From NCBI RefSeq assembly GCF_937973075.1, contig NZ_CALBWL010000017.1:1-14077 (forward strand): 14,077 bases of DNA, written 5' to 3'. Shown piece by piece: positions 7,447-13,989 of the stretch. A program made the translations under genes and the position numbers. Below the pieces are notes generated by a model that saw nothing but the letters and a program-made list of their open reading frames with translations, searched no databases and was not told the DNA's origin. Positions within the stretch are counted from its first letter, which is position 1, and every line of letters starts with the position of its first letter. The DNA comes from an uncultured Campylobacter sp. (GTDB lineage Bacteria > Campylobacterota > Campylobacteria > Campylobacterales > Campylobacteraceae).

Positions 7447-8348
7447 AGCTCCTTAAAACCACGATTACGCCCACGTCGTCTTTTGCAACCTCGCTAAAAG
7501 GCGATACCTTATGGGGGCAAATTTGTTGGGCAATAAGATATAGATACGGCGAAGCAAGATTGGAAAGCCTTCTTGAAAATTATGATAAAGAGCCGTTTTT
7601 GATCGCTTCCGATGGATTTTTATCGGGTTTTTTGCCAAAGCCTTGCTTGCCGCTTAGCGTTTTTGGAAAAAATATCGATAAGAAAGCTATAAGAAAAAAG
7701 ATTTGGCTCAAAGCGGACGATTTTGCCGAAGGCAAATTTCAAAACGCCCTAGCAGACGATGAAATAGAGTCAAAAATCAAACAAAACGCCACAATAAAGA
7801 ATTCTATTAACTACGCTACTTTTACTACCGATGCCGATGAATTCGCTCCGTTTGCACTAATCGAGACTGCATTGCCGCCACTTGATATATATTTTTTAAT
7901 CGATGAAAATGCTTTTAGCCAAGAGGAATTAAAAGCCGTCATGCATGATATAGGAGAATGCGGCTACGGAAAAAAGGCAAGTATTGGCAAAGGGCGATTT
8001 AAGATCGATAAATTTGAAAATTTAAATACGCCTGCAAGTAAAATCTTTATGGTGCTCAGCCCTTTTGTTTTACAAGGATCCGATTTGGCTATCAAGAAGT
8101 GCTTTTACGAGCCATTTACTAGGTTCGGAAAGCATGGTGGAGATCTGGCTTCATCGTCAGATGTGACTAAAAAACCCGTATTAATGGCACAAACATCAGC
8201 CCTAATAGCGCTAGAAGATGAAAGCAATATACAATTTATCGGTAAAAGCATTCGCGGTGTTTCAACCCACAAAAAAAGCGTGCAACAAGGATACGCTATT
8301 TTAATACCTACGAAATGGAGCGGAAATGAGCTTTGTAAAACACTATAA
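7443..8348 (+). CDS. csm4: Csm4, type III-A RAMP capping the crRNA 5' tag
   Basis: Csm4 binds the 5' handle of the crRNA and docks onto Cas10. I use the ATG at 7443, which overlaps the csm3 stop as ATGA and gives the standard N-terminus MKLLKTTITPTSSFATSLKG; an ATG four codons earlier (7431) is also in frame. Motifs are LKGDTLWGQICWAIR (18-32) and the glycine-rich segment GECGYGKKASIGKGRF (171-186), which fits the Csm4 RAMP fold. The 301-residue length is normal. Its end overlaps csm5 by 23 bases in another frame. Confidence 0.92.
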   Translation: MKLLKTTITPTSSFATSLKGDTLWGQICWAIRYRYGEARLESLLENYDKEPFLIASDGFLSGFLPKPCLPLSVFGKNIDKKAIRKKIWLKADDFAEGKFQNALADDEIESKIKQNATIKNSINYATFTTDADEFAPFALIETALPPLDIYFLIDENAFSQEELKAVMHDIGECGYGKKASIGKGRFKIDKFENLNTPASKIFMVLSPFVLQGSDLAIKKCFYEPFTRFGKHGGDLASSSDVTKKPVLMAQTSALIALEDESNIQFIGKSIRGVSTHKKSVQQGYAILIPTKWSGNELCKTL

Positions 8349-9444
8349 ATTAAAAATCAAAATTCTAAGCCCCGTGCATATTGGAAGCGGCGAGATTTAT
8401 GAACCGACCGGATATGTAATAGAAAAAATTCTACAACCTAGCGGAAAAGAGATAGATGCACTTTATGAATTTGACACAATGGCTCTATATGAAATTCTAT
8501 CCGAAACGGATAAGGAAAAATTCCGTGATCTAGTGGAAGCGTCCGATGAAAATGGGCTTATTAAAATGCAAAATTTTATATTCGCGCATAAAAAACAAGG
8601 AAGACAAGTAGCCTATAAAATCGTAAAAGTAAGCCCGAATGCCGCGCAAGAATATTACGATAAAATTGGCAAGGTAGTTCAAAAAGAAAGTGGCAAAAAT
8701 AACGTAATAAATCAACTTGAAATTTATAAATGCGTATCGAATAAAAATCAAAAAAGGGATTCGGCGATCCTAACCGGCAGTAGTTTAAAAGGAGCGATTT
8801 CTACAGCATACCAAGAGCTATTAGTAAAAAAAGGAGTAAAGTACCATGATGTGCGCGATCTTTTACTAAGTCCGAGCGACGGAAATCCATTTAAAAATCT
8901 ACTCATTAGCGATAGCGGTGGTTTGGCAAGTAAAATTTATTCCACCGCAAACGTCAAACGAGAGCTTAAAAATGATGATATAAAATACAATGATTCGCTA
9001 AGTACCCGCTTAGAAGCTATAGTCTCAAACGTGACATGCGAAATTCCTTTAAGCATTAAGCAAAATTCCACGGAAGAACCCCTAGATATTAATCGCCTAA
9101 TCAAAGCTTGCAACGATCACTATGAGCCGATATTTCGCTCTTTATTTAATGACGACGGAGTGCTCGAATGCTTGAGTGAAAAATTTTATAAAAGCTACAA
9201 GGATTTTGGTAGAAGCAATTTGGCGCCAAATCAATTCTTACTTCGCGTTGGCAGACATAGCGGCGCACGCGCCGTAACGATAGAGGGCGAAAGAGAAATT
9301 AGCATAAAGCAAGGCGTCGGTAAAAATCCTATCATAAAAGAAGCCGAAACTACGACATGGCTTGCAAAGGTTAAAGACCAAATAGAAGCAGGGTGCGTGC
9401 CGTTTGGCTGGCTGCTATGTGAGGTAAATGAGATAAAGAGCTAA
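8326..9444 (+). CDS. csm5: Csm5, type III-A RAMP at the crRNA 3' end
   Basis: Csm5 caps the Csm filament at the crRNA 3' end and, in studied systems, recruits cellular nucleases for crRNA trimming. The 372-residue protein opens with LKIKILSPVHIGSGEIYEPT, the family's N-terminal signature, and carries the RAMP loop TGSSLKGAISTAYQ (150-163). The C-terminal part has FLLRVGRHSGARAVTIEG, also typical. The ATG at 8326 lies inside the end of csm4 and follows GGAGCGGAA. It is the last gene of the operon. Its final 30 bases overlap, on the other strand, the nominal end of a truncated prophage reading frame, which marks a recombination junction just after the csm5 stop. Confidence 0.92.
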   Translation: MSFVKHYKLKIKILSPVHIGSGEIYEPTGYVIEKILQPSGKEIDALYEFDTMALYEILSETDKEKFRDLVEASDENGLIKMQNFIFAHKKQGRQVAYKIVKVSPNAAQEYYDKIGKVVQKESGKNNVINQLEIYKCVSNKNQKRDSAILTGSSLKGAISTAYQELLVKKGVKYHDVRDLLLSPSDGNPFKNLLISDSGGLASKIYSTANVKRELKNDDIKYNDSLSTRLEAIVSNVTCEIPLSIKQNSTEEPLDINRLIKACNDHYEPIFRSLFNDDGVLECLSEKFYKSYKDFGRSNLAPNQFLLRVGRHSGARAVTIEGEREISIKQGVGKNPIIKEAETTTWLAKVKDQIEAGCVPFGWLLCEVNEIKS

Positions 9445-11301
9445 TCTTTTTTTCTCCCCCATAGCCGAACGCTCATCTTTAGTGTAATCCCTCCAAAGCT
9501 CAATTTTACCATTAGGCTTTTCTACTATGCGCACGCCACCTTTATTGTAAGCCTGATCCATAGACTTTGCAATCTGCGGGTTTTTAGATAGAAACTTATC
9601 CATCGCCTCCCTATCTTTGAACTCTTTAAACGCAAAGCCTCTGCTGTGAATTTCATCTACCTTTTTACCGCTTGAAAACACCGAGTTGATGCGATCTTTT
9701 AGATGCTTCTCATAGGAGCGAGCAAGATATTGCCCCGCTAGCGCGTCTCTGCTAGCCTTATCTAAAACGCCTAGATCCACTAGTTTAGCACTCATATCGT
9801 CAATCTGACGTCTTAGTGCGTCTGCTAGTGGCTTTAGCTCAGGTTTAATGGCATTTCCTTCGCCCACCATATATTCATGCATAGCTACGCGGTCTGCGTC
9901 GTCTAAGCCGCTAAGCGCGGATTGTAGATTTTCCATTTTAGCGCTATATGCGCTTTTGGCGCTGAATAGCTCGTCGTTTCGCAAAAGATAATCCGCGCCT
10001 TTGGTTTCGCTTAATGTGCGCCTTGCAAAGCGAGCTGCATTAATAGCGCCATTTTTTAAATTCTGCGCTAAGCTTTGAGAGCCGGATAAAATTTCATAAG
10101 CGATATTTTTAAACTCTTTATTGATATGCTCGCTTGCCATTTGCCTTGCGTAGCTTAGCCCTATATCCTTGCCGCTTAAATCCTTTAGCTCTGAAGCGGA
10201 GTTTGCTCCTACGGCTTTAAGATAGGAGCGCATATTGCTTAAGATGCTAGGCTTATCTTTTGCCGCAGCTTCTATATCCTGCGCTATCTCGCCTACCTTA
10301 GCGCCTCCTTTTAGCTTTGAAACTATAGAGGGTGCATTTACTAACCCAAGCCCGCCCAACGCTCCGATAAAAGCGCCTCTTGCTCTATTTTTATCATCTA
10401 GCGCTGCACCTGTGGCTGTTCCGGCTCCAGCGCTTGCGATATTAGCAGGGATTGCGCTAGAGCTAAAACCTTTAATCATATTCTCGCCGTTTTGTGGTAT
10501 AATATCTGTAGCGGTGTCTAGCCCTTGATTTCTCATCGCTTGTGGGGTGCCCAGGCTAGAGAGTGTGTCCCCACCCCTAATCGCTTCATCCGCTTCGCGA
10601 AGTGCGGGAGTTTTAAACTCCATAGGTTTTTTAAGATTTCTATCAGAGTAAAAGGTTATAATATCATCATTGCTGTAAAGGCTGCTATTTGGGTTTAATC
10701 CCTTTTTGGCGGCTTCATCGCTTCCATTTAAGGTTGAGGTAATAGTCTGGGTTGTCGGACTTCCTTTTTTGGGAGCGATGACGGCTCTAAACCTCACTCC
10801 GTCTTTATCCTGCCATTCGTATATTTTTAACCCATTTTGATCGATAAAAGGCTCTTTGTATTTATCTAAATACTTACGCATATTCTCGCCCATATTTAAA
10901 AGCTCGCTTTGACTAACATAGCCCTCGGCATTTTTGTCTTTTAAATGCCTTATTCGTATATGGTCGGCACCTTTATTTTTATCCCCTTTAGCATATCTTA
11001 ACGCATCCTCTACGCTATTTAAATCTTGTTTTATAGGCGTTGCTGCTTTGCTATTATAAGTAACGTTGTAGATGCCGCGTTTCTCTTTTTGTATGGCTTT
11101 AGGATTAGTAATTGCTAAGATCTGATCCAAATACGCGTTATTATTAGCGGGATTTGTAACTCTTAAAATCTCATCTAAAAACGGATTAGGTGCTTGTGCT
11201 GCTGCGGCCTCTGCCTTATCCGCTCCTTTTGCTGCTTCGCTCATCTTTTTTGGAGCAATCCCGGCTGCTTCCTCAAGCTCTGAGCGAATGGCCTTTATCA
11301 C
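9415..11301 (-). CDS. Prophage polyvalent protein, C-terminal fragment, truncated at its 3' end
   Basis: This 628-residue frame (GTG at 11301) looks like the continuation of the frame at 11334-12389, shifted by one base. It has a tandem LDxILxxTNP pair (42-51, 58-67) and a compact domain at about 75-225 (HIRIRHLKDKNAEGYVSQSE, then YEWQDKDGVRFRAVIAP and ITFYSDRN) resembling phage Barnase/EndoU/RelE-like (PBECR) nuclease domains. An IIPQN linker (267-271), a glycine-rich hydrophobic hairpin (286-322) and long helices to the end follow. Such mosaic proteins occur in phages and plasmids and may be delivered with the DNA. The last dozen residues come from csm5 antisense, so the real C-terminus is lost. 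I recognise the class, not a specific family; the nuclease call is tentative. Confidence 0.6.
   Translation of the reverse strand: MIKAIRSELEEAAGIAPKKMSEAAKGADKAEAAAAQAPNPFLDEILRVTNPANNNAYLDQILAITNPKAIQKEKRGIYNVTYNSKAATPIKQDLNSVEDALRYAKGDKNKGADHIRIRHLKDKNAEGYVSQSELLNMGENMRKYLDKYKEPFIDQNGLKIYEWQDKDGVRFRAVIAPKKGSPTTQTITSTLNGSDEAAKKGLNPNSSLYSNDDIITFYSDRNLKKPMEFKTPALREADEAIRGGDTLSSLGTPQAMRNQGLDTATDIIPQNGENMIKGFSSSAIPANIASAGAGTATGAALDDKNRARGAFIGALGGLGLVNAPSIVSKLKGGAKVGEIAQDIEAAAKDKPSILSNMRSYLKAVGANSASELKDLSGKDIGLSYARQMASEHINKEFKNIAYEILSGSQSLAQNLKNGAINAARFARRTLSETKGADYLLRNDELFSAKSAYSAKMENLQSALSGLDDADRVAMHEYMVGEGNAIKPELKPLADALRRQIDDMSAKLVDLGVLDKASRDALAGQYLARSYEKHLKDRINSVFSSGKKVDEIHSRGFAFKEFKDREAMDKFLSKNPQIAKSMDQAYNKGGVRIVEKPNGKIELWRDYTKDERSAMGEKKRLALYLIYLT
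9445..9460. other. Junction between the csm operon and the truncated prophage gene
   Basis: The csm5 stop (TAA) is at 9442-9444. On the minus strand the prophage protein is recognisable down to about RDYTKDERSAMGE, encoded to roughly 9458, after which the frame runs into KKRLALYLIYLT, which is csm5 antisense. So the two sequence histories meet within about 15 bases. A T7 tract at 9447-9453 lies here; it may help end csm transcription but has no strong hairpin before it. Confidence 0.5.
10490..10504. repeat. IIPQN/TATAAT 15-mer, copy 1
   Basis: The plus strand reads TTTTGTGGTATAATA; the minus strand encodes IIPQN in the linker TATDIIPQNGEN of the polyvalent protein. Identical copies are at 11356, 11476 and 13286. 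Here the conserved base G found after the other three copies is missing. Confidence 0.8.
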
Positions 11302-11333
11302 GTTTTCGTCAAGTCCGAAAAGATTAGGATTAT

Positions 11334-12389
11334 TTAAATTCCCTCTGCGACAGAGTTTTGTGGTATAATAGCGTTATCGGTCGGCGAAAAATGCTCCTTG
11401 CCGGTATTCATTTGCGCCCCGAGCACTTGTTGCTTATGTTGAGAGTTGGACGCCTCAGCCGCCGCCGCTTCAAAATTTTGTGGTATAATAGTTTTATCAG
11501 TGACCGACCCCGCATTATCTGCCGTAGCCATTGTCCGAGAAGTATCGGAGTATCGGTTGAGGCGCGCCGATTGGTCGCTGCTTAATAGAGGGCTTAATAA
11601 TTCGCCATCCGCCCGCGTTTGCGGAGCGGTCGTCCCAGCGGGCGTCGGGACTCCCTCTTTTAGATTTTGGTAGTCCAAGCCTTGCGCTGCTTTTTGCGTT
11701 TGTTCGCTTGCTTTGCCTAGCACTCCTTTAGCTAAAATAGGAGCGCGGCTAAGTCCGCCTAAAATAGCATTCGCCCCACCCCAGATAGTGCTTTCAAGCC
11801 CCGCTTGCTTTAGATCGGGCTTTTCTTGCCCGTAAGCTCTAGCCCCTCCGGTAAAGCCTCCCATTATCGCGCCGTTTGCTGCAGATCCTGCGGCGTTGCC
11901 GATGCGAGTAGCTACCTTTTCGCTAGCGCCTAATGCTTTTGCTAAGCGGGCGGCCTTTGCGCTATGGCCTAGCATCGCAGGAGCTAGTGCAGTAGCATCT
12001 GCTATCTCTCCTGCTGCTTGCCAACCTTTCATATCGTTATCGCCGAAGTTTTCAATTTTATTTATCGCCGAGCTTGCTAAATTTGAGTTCTCGCGAAAGA
12101 AATCCCTAGCCCTGTCCGCTCCGTAAAAATCTGCGGTATCTGCTAAAACGTTGTTAATGCCTCTAGCTAGCTTTTGATTGGCTGCAGCTTGACCCGTTAC
12201 GAAGTTTTTTAATCCTCGCCCTATTATGCGGGTAGTGCCTGCGCCTCCCGTTTGTCCTACTGCTTCCGCACTTTGAGAGAAGGTTTGCCCCAGATCGTCT
12301 GCGGTATCTTTTAAGCTCTTGCCTGCATTATCAAAGCCCAAAGCGTCCGCCCCTGCGCCTAATGCACGAAGTCCTAGCTCGCCAGCCAT
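11334..12389 (-). CDS. Prophage polyvalent protein, N-terminal fragment
   Basis: This frame of about 351 residues begins at ATG 12389 (MAGELGLRALGAGADALGF); a TTG at 12398 is also in frame and a stop lies just upstream. It is rich in alanine and glycine, with amphipathic helices (TADFYGADRARDFF, NSNLASSAINKIENFGDND), two small hydrophobic glycine segments (NAAGSAANGAIMGGFTGGAR and NAILGGLSR), and a disordered tail with two IIPQN motifs. The pattern is that of the membrane-active or structural region of large phage polyvalent proteins. It ends at TAA 11334, but the -1 frame continues without a break into the frame that starts at 11301, so a 1-base loss around 11330-11345 most likely split one gene. 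No enzymatic motif is seen. Real N-terminal sequence may also be missing. Confidence 0.55.
   Translation of the reverse strand: MAGELGLRALGAGADALGFDNAGKSLKDTADDLGQTFSQSAEAVGQTGGAGTTRIIGRGLKNFVTGQAAANQKLARGINNVLADTADFYGADRARDFFRENSNLASSAINKIENFGDNDMKGWQAAGEIADATALAPAMLGHSAKAARLAKALGASEKVATRIGNAAGSAANGAIMGGFTGGARAYGQEKPDLKQAGLESTIWGGANAILGGLSRAPILAKGVLGKASEQTQKAAQGLDYQNLKEGVPTPAGTTAPQTRADGELLSPLLSSDQSARLNRYSDTSRTMATADNAGSVTDKTIIPQNFEAAAAEASNSQHKQQVLGAQMNTGKEHFSPTDNAIIPQNSVAEGI
11356..11370. repeat. IIPQN/TATAAT 15-mer, copy 2
   Basis: Identical to copies 1, 3 and 4. The minus strand encodes IIPQN in SPTDNAIIPQNSVAEG, 15 bases before the frame-breaking stop. Confidence 0.8.
11476..11490. repeat. 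IIPQN/TATAAT 15-mer, copy 3
   Basis: Identical to the other copies, 120 bases from copy 2. The minus strand encodes IIPQN in SVTDKTIIPQNFEAAA. Copies 2 and 3 also share a similar flank on the plus strand (AATAG followed by TTATC). Confidence 0.8.
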
Positions 12390-12484
12390 ACAATTCAAAA
12401 TTCCTGCGGCTTAAGATTAGACACAATAATTCCAACTCCCATGGAATTCCATTTTAAATTTAATAACGCCGCGTTCTTGTGCTA

Positions 12485-12493
12485 TGTTATAAT
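12485..12493 (+). promoter_or_regulatory. Orphan extended -10 box
   Basis: TGTTATAAT matches an extended -10 element. No open frame with a ribosome site follows within 300 bases, so it may be a relic promoter, for example of the lost EamA paralogue, or chance. Confidence 0.3.
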
Positions 12494-12571
12494 TTGGTAG
12501 CACCTCCAGTCTAACGCAGTAGAGTATTTTTTATAAGCGAGGTGATAACGAAAGCTATAGATAGGTGTTAA

Positions 12572-12628
12572 GCGCTACAAATCGGCAAAGCCTATCAGGC
12601 AATGCCAATTTATAAGCTGAGTGTATGA
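12572..12628 (+). pseudogene. EamA transporter gene fragment
   Basis: In one frame this reads ALQIGKAYQAMPIYKLSV then stop, against ALQIGKAYQVAPIDKISV in the intact EamA protein at 4311-4733. A TAA sits directly before it (12569-12571), so only the signature segment survives. Most differences fall in the second half, and the match is in the same orientation as the intact gene. It is read as the relic of a second EamA gene that once lay beside the first. Confidence 0.65.
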
Positions 12629-12631
12629 CAC

Positions 12632-12647
12632 CTTTCGATATCGAAAG
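12632..12647. promoter_or_regulatory. Perfect 16-base palindrome, operator-like
   Basis: CTTTCGATATCGAAAG is its own reverse complement and starts 4 bases after the EamA fragment. Symmetry and length suit a dimeric repressor site or a recombination target, but no repeat of it or regulator gene is seen in the window. Confidence 0.3.
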
Positions 12648-12802
12648 CTTACCTGAAATTTTATCATAATGTGCTGCAGACACTATTTTGTGAAATATGC
12701 TACCGCTATCTTCAATAATCTAATTCTGTATAAGCCATAAATTTTGCAAATAGCTTACGATAATCGACATAGACATGATACCACTGGCTCTTAAGCAAAA
12801 TT

Positions 12803-12955
12803 TTATTGATAAATTTTCAATAAATAGTCCTTTAGTAGGATTAAAATCAGGTGCAAAATAAGATTAGCTATATATCTAATGATGATACTGGCGTAAAATT
12901 TAAACTTATCTCTTTTTGTTGCTGGAGCTTGAAAGCCCGTAGGTGTGATTGCCAT
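12803..12955 (-). CDS. Small hypothetical protein, probable truncated prophage gene
   Basis: The start is ATG 12955, with a strong AAAAGGAG ribosome site 5 bases before it; an upstream in-frame start at 12994 lacks one. The 50-residue product begins MAITPTGFQAPATKRDK, which looks like the soluble N-terminus of a larger protein, then changes to a hydrophobic, isoleucine- and leucine-rich tail (FYASIIIRYIANLILHLILI) ending in KIYQ. The abrupt switch and the strong start suggest that a normal phage gene lost its body and now reads into unrelated A+T-rich DNA. A genuine small single-span membrane protein is the alternative. I do not recognise a family. Confidence 0.4.
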   Translation of the reverse strand: MAITPTGFQAPATKRDKFKFYASIIIRYIANLILHLILILLKDYLLKIYQ

Positions 12956-13086
12956 AACGTTCTCCTTTTGAAAGTTAAGGCAATTTTCGCGCAAGTGCGG
13001 GTGCGTAATCTACCCATAAAACGCACTCTTTGGTATTTTTAGATTAAATTTGAAGGATTTTAATAGGTTTTGAGGATTTCGTGCGG

Positions 13087-13989
13087 CTAGAAAGCGGGGC
13101 TATCCCCCCCCGCTCGCCTTAGCTTTTTCATTTTATCGCTTATATCTACATATAGCTTGGCTCTTTCGTTTTTCTTTAGCCCCGTGGAATATTGAATTTG
13201 ATCCATCAGGCGTTTTAGCCCGCTCCAATCGTCTTTAACTTTAGAAATTTCTCTTTGCCACTCGCCGATTGAAGTATTTTTGAGATTTTGTGGTATAATA
13301 GAACTATCGAGCGACGGGACCCGCTGCGCGTCGGGCTTATAACCCGAAAATGCAAGTCGTTCGCCGTTTTCGGCGTCTGCCGTCGCTTTGAATAACGAGC
13401 TTTCTTTAATATCCCCCTTAACCTTATACATTGTTTTAAAAGCAAGCCTATTGTTTTTGGTTTGTGCTTCCTCTACGACTACATAATACCCATCTTTTTG
13501 TTTCCCGCTTATGAGGGTTTTTAGTCCTTGCTTTGTTTGAGATAAAATCTGTTTGTCGGGGTTTTCGACATAATCTATGTAGCTTGCTATATCGTCGCGC
13601 GTTATCGCTATTTGCCCGCGCTTTGCTTCCGCCGCTTCGTTGCCGTGATTTTTTAAGGTATGCGTAATTTCATCGGCATAAATTGTCCGCTTTGTTTCGT
13701 TTGGATACTTGAAGCCTAAGTTTTTTGCTAAATCAGGGTCCACATTATCTACAGCTACAACTTTTTTATTCTCTTGAGCGTATTGAATTATATCCGCATT
13801 TAAATTTTTACGCCCTATGATTTTCGTATCACGATCGCTTTGAGGGCTAGCGTCTATGATAGCTTTCGTATCAATGTTTTGTTTTATACGCTCTTTTGCC
13901 CGTTCCACCAAATTTACCTTCTCTTGCGTGGTTAAATTTGGATCCATCAGCGCCTTTTTTAATTCCTCGGGGCTAAATTCAGCCCTCAC
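13087..13989 (-). CDS. Phage protein with PBECR3-type (Barnase/EndoU/RelE-like) nuclease domain
   Basis: The 300-residue frame (GTG 13989, no clear ribosome site) has a helical N-terminus (1-45) and then a domain at about 65-200: DIIQYAQENKKVVAVDN, LGFKYPNETKRTIYADEITH and TLKNHGNE, ending in strands GYYVVVEEAQ and FKTMYKVKGD. This is the pattern I associate with PBECR3 domains in Helicobacter and Campylobacter phage-derived polyvalent proteins; H110 and H115 are candidate active-site residues. An IIPQN motif (231-235) joins it to a basic tail. The last codons contain a G8 tract (13104-13111). In-frame sequence continues upstream of the GTG to a stop at about 14032, so the N-terminus may be cut or frameshifted. 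Function is inferred: a nuclease perhaps delivered with phage or plasmid DNA. Confidence 0.6.
   Translation of the reverse strand: MRAEFSPEELKKALMDPNLTTQEKVNLVERAKERIKQNIDTKAIIDASPQSDRDTKIIGRKNLNADIIQYAQENKKVVAVDNVDPDLAKNLGFKYPNETKRTIYADEITHTLKNHGNEAAEAKRGQIAITRDDIASYIDYVENPDKQILSQTKQGLKTLISGKQKDGYYVVVEEAQTKNNRLAFKTMYKVKGDIKESSLFKATADAENGERLAFSGYKPDAQRVPSLDSSIIPQNLKNTSIGEWQREISKVKDDWSGLKRLMDQIQYSTGLKKNERAKLYVDISDKMKKLRRAGGDSPAF
13104..13111 (-). repeat. Homopolymeric G8 tract (C8 on plus strand)
   Basis: Eight G residues lie in the final codons of the PBECR3-type gene (RRAGGDSPAF). With G9 the frame would stop at once after RRAGG; with G7 it would extend about 17 codons. G tracts of eight or more are the usual phase-variation switches in Campylobacter. 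Confidence 0.6.
13286..13300. repeat. IIPQN/TATAAT 15-mer, copy 4
   Basis: Identical to copies 1-3, although it lies in a different protein. The minus strand encodes IIPQN in PSLDSSIIPQNLKNTS, in the linker just after the PBECR3-type domain. Confidence 0.8.

Larger units (their letters stand above)
12399..12802. other. Gene-poor, rearranged spacer
   Basis: I see only relics here. There is a palindrome ATGGAATTCCAT (12441-12452), an extended -10 box on the plus strand (12485-12493) with no gene after it, a decayed EamA fragment (12572-12628) and a 16-base palindrome (12632-12647). On the minus strand a short frame ending SNLKPQEF stops just before the polyvalent gene; a similar LEPRQI string stands before the gene at 13087-13989, which hints at lost N-terminal coding sequence. 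The rest is A+T rich with no readable features. Confidence 0.5.

Noticed and set aside
9445..9460. T7 tract after csm5 as a rho-independent terminator
   Set aside because: No stable hairpin precedes it; the T-run is also the coding GAGAAAAAAAG of the overrun prophage frame.
12499..12544. CACCTC...GAGGTG inverted pair as a small RNA or tRNA-like gene after the orphan -10 box
   Set aside because: Only six pairs with a loop of about 30 bases and no cloverleaf or T-loop sequence; not supportable as an RNA gene.
10490..13300. The four identical 15-mers as a CRISPR array or remnant guide repeats for the csm operon
   Set aside because: Spacing is irregular (about 870, 120 and 1810 bases), the unit is too short, and every copy is in coding phase as IIPQN. 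This is not an array.
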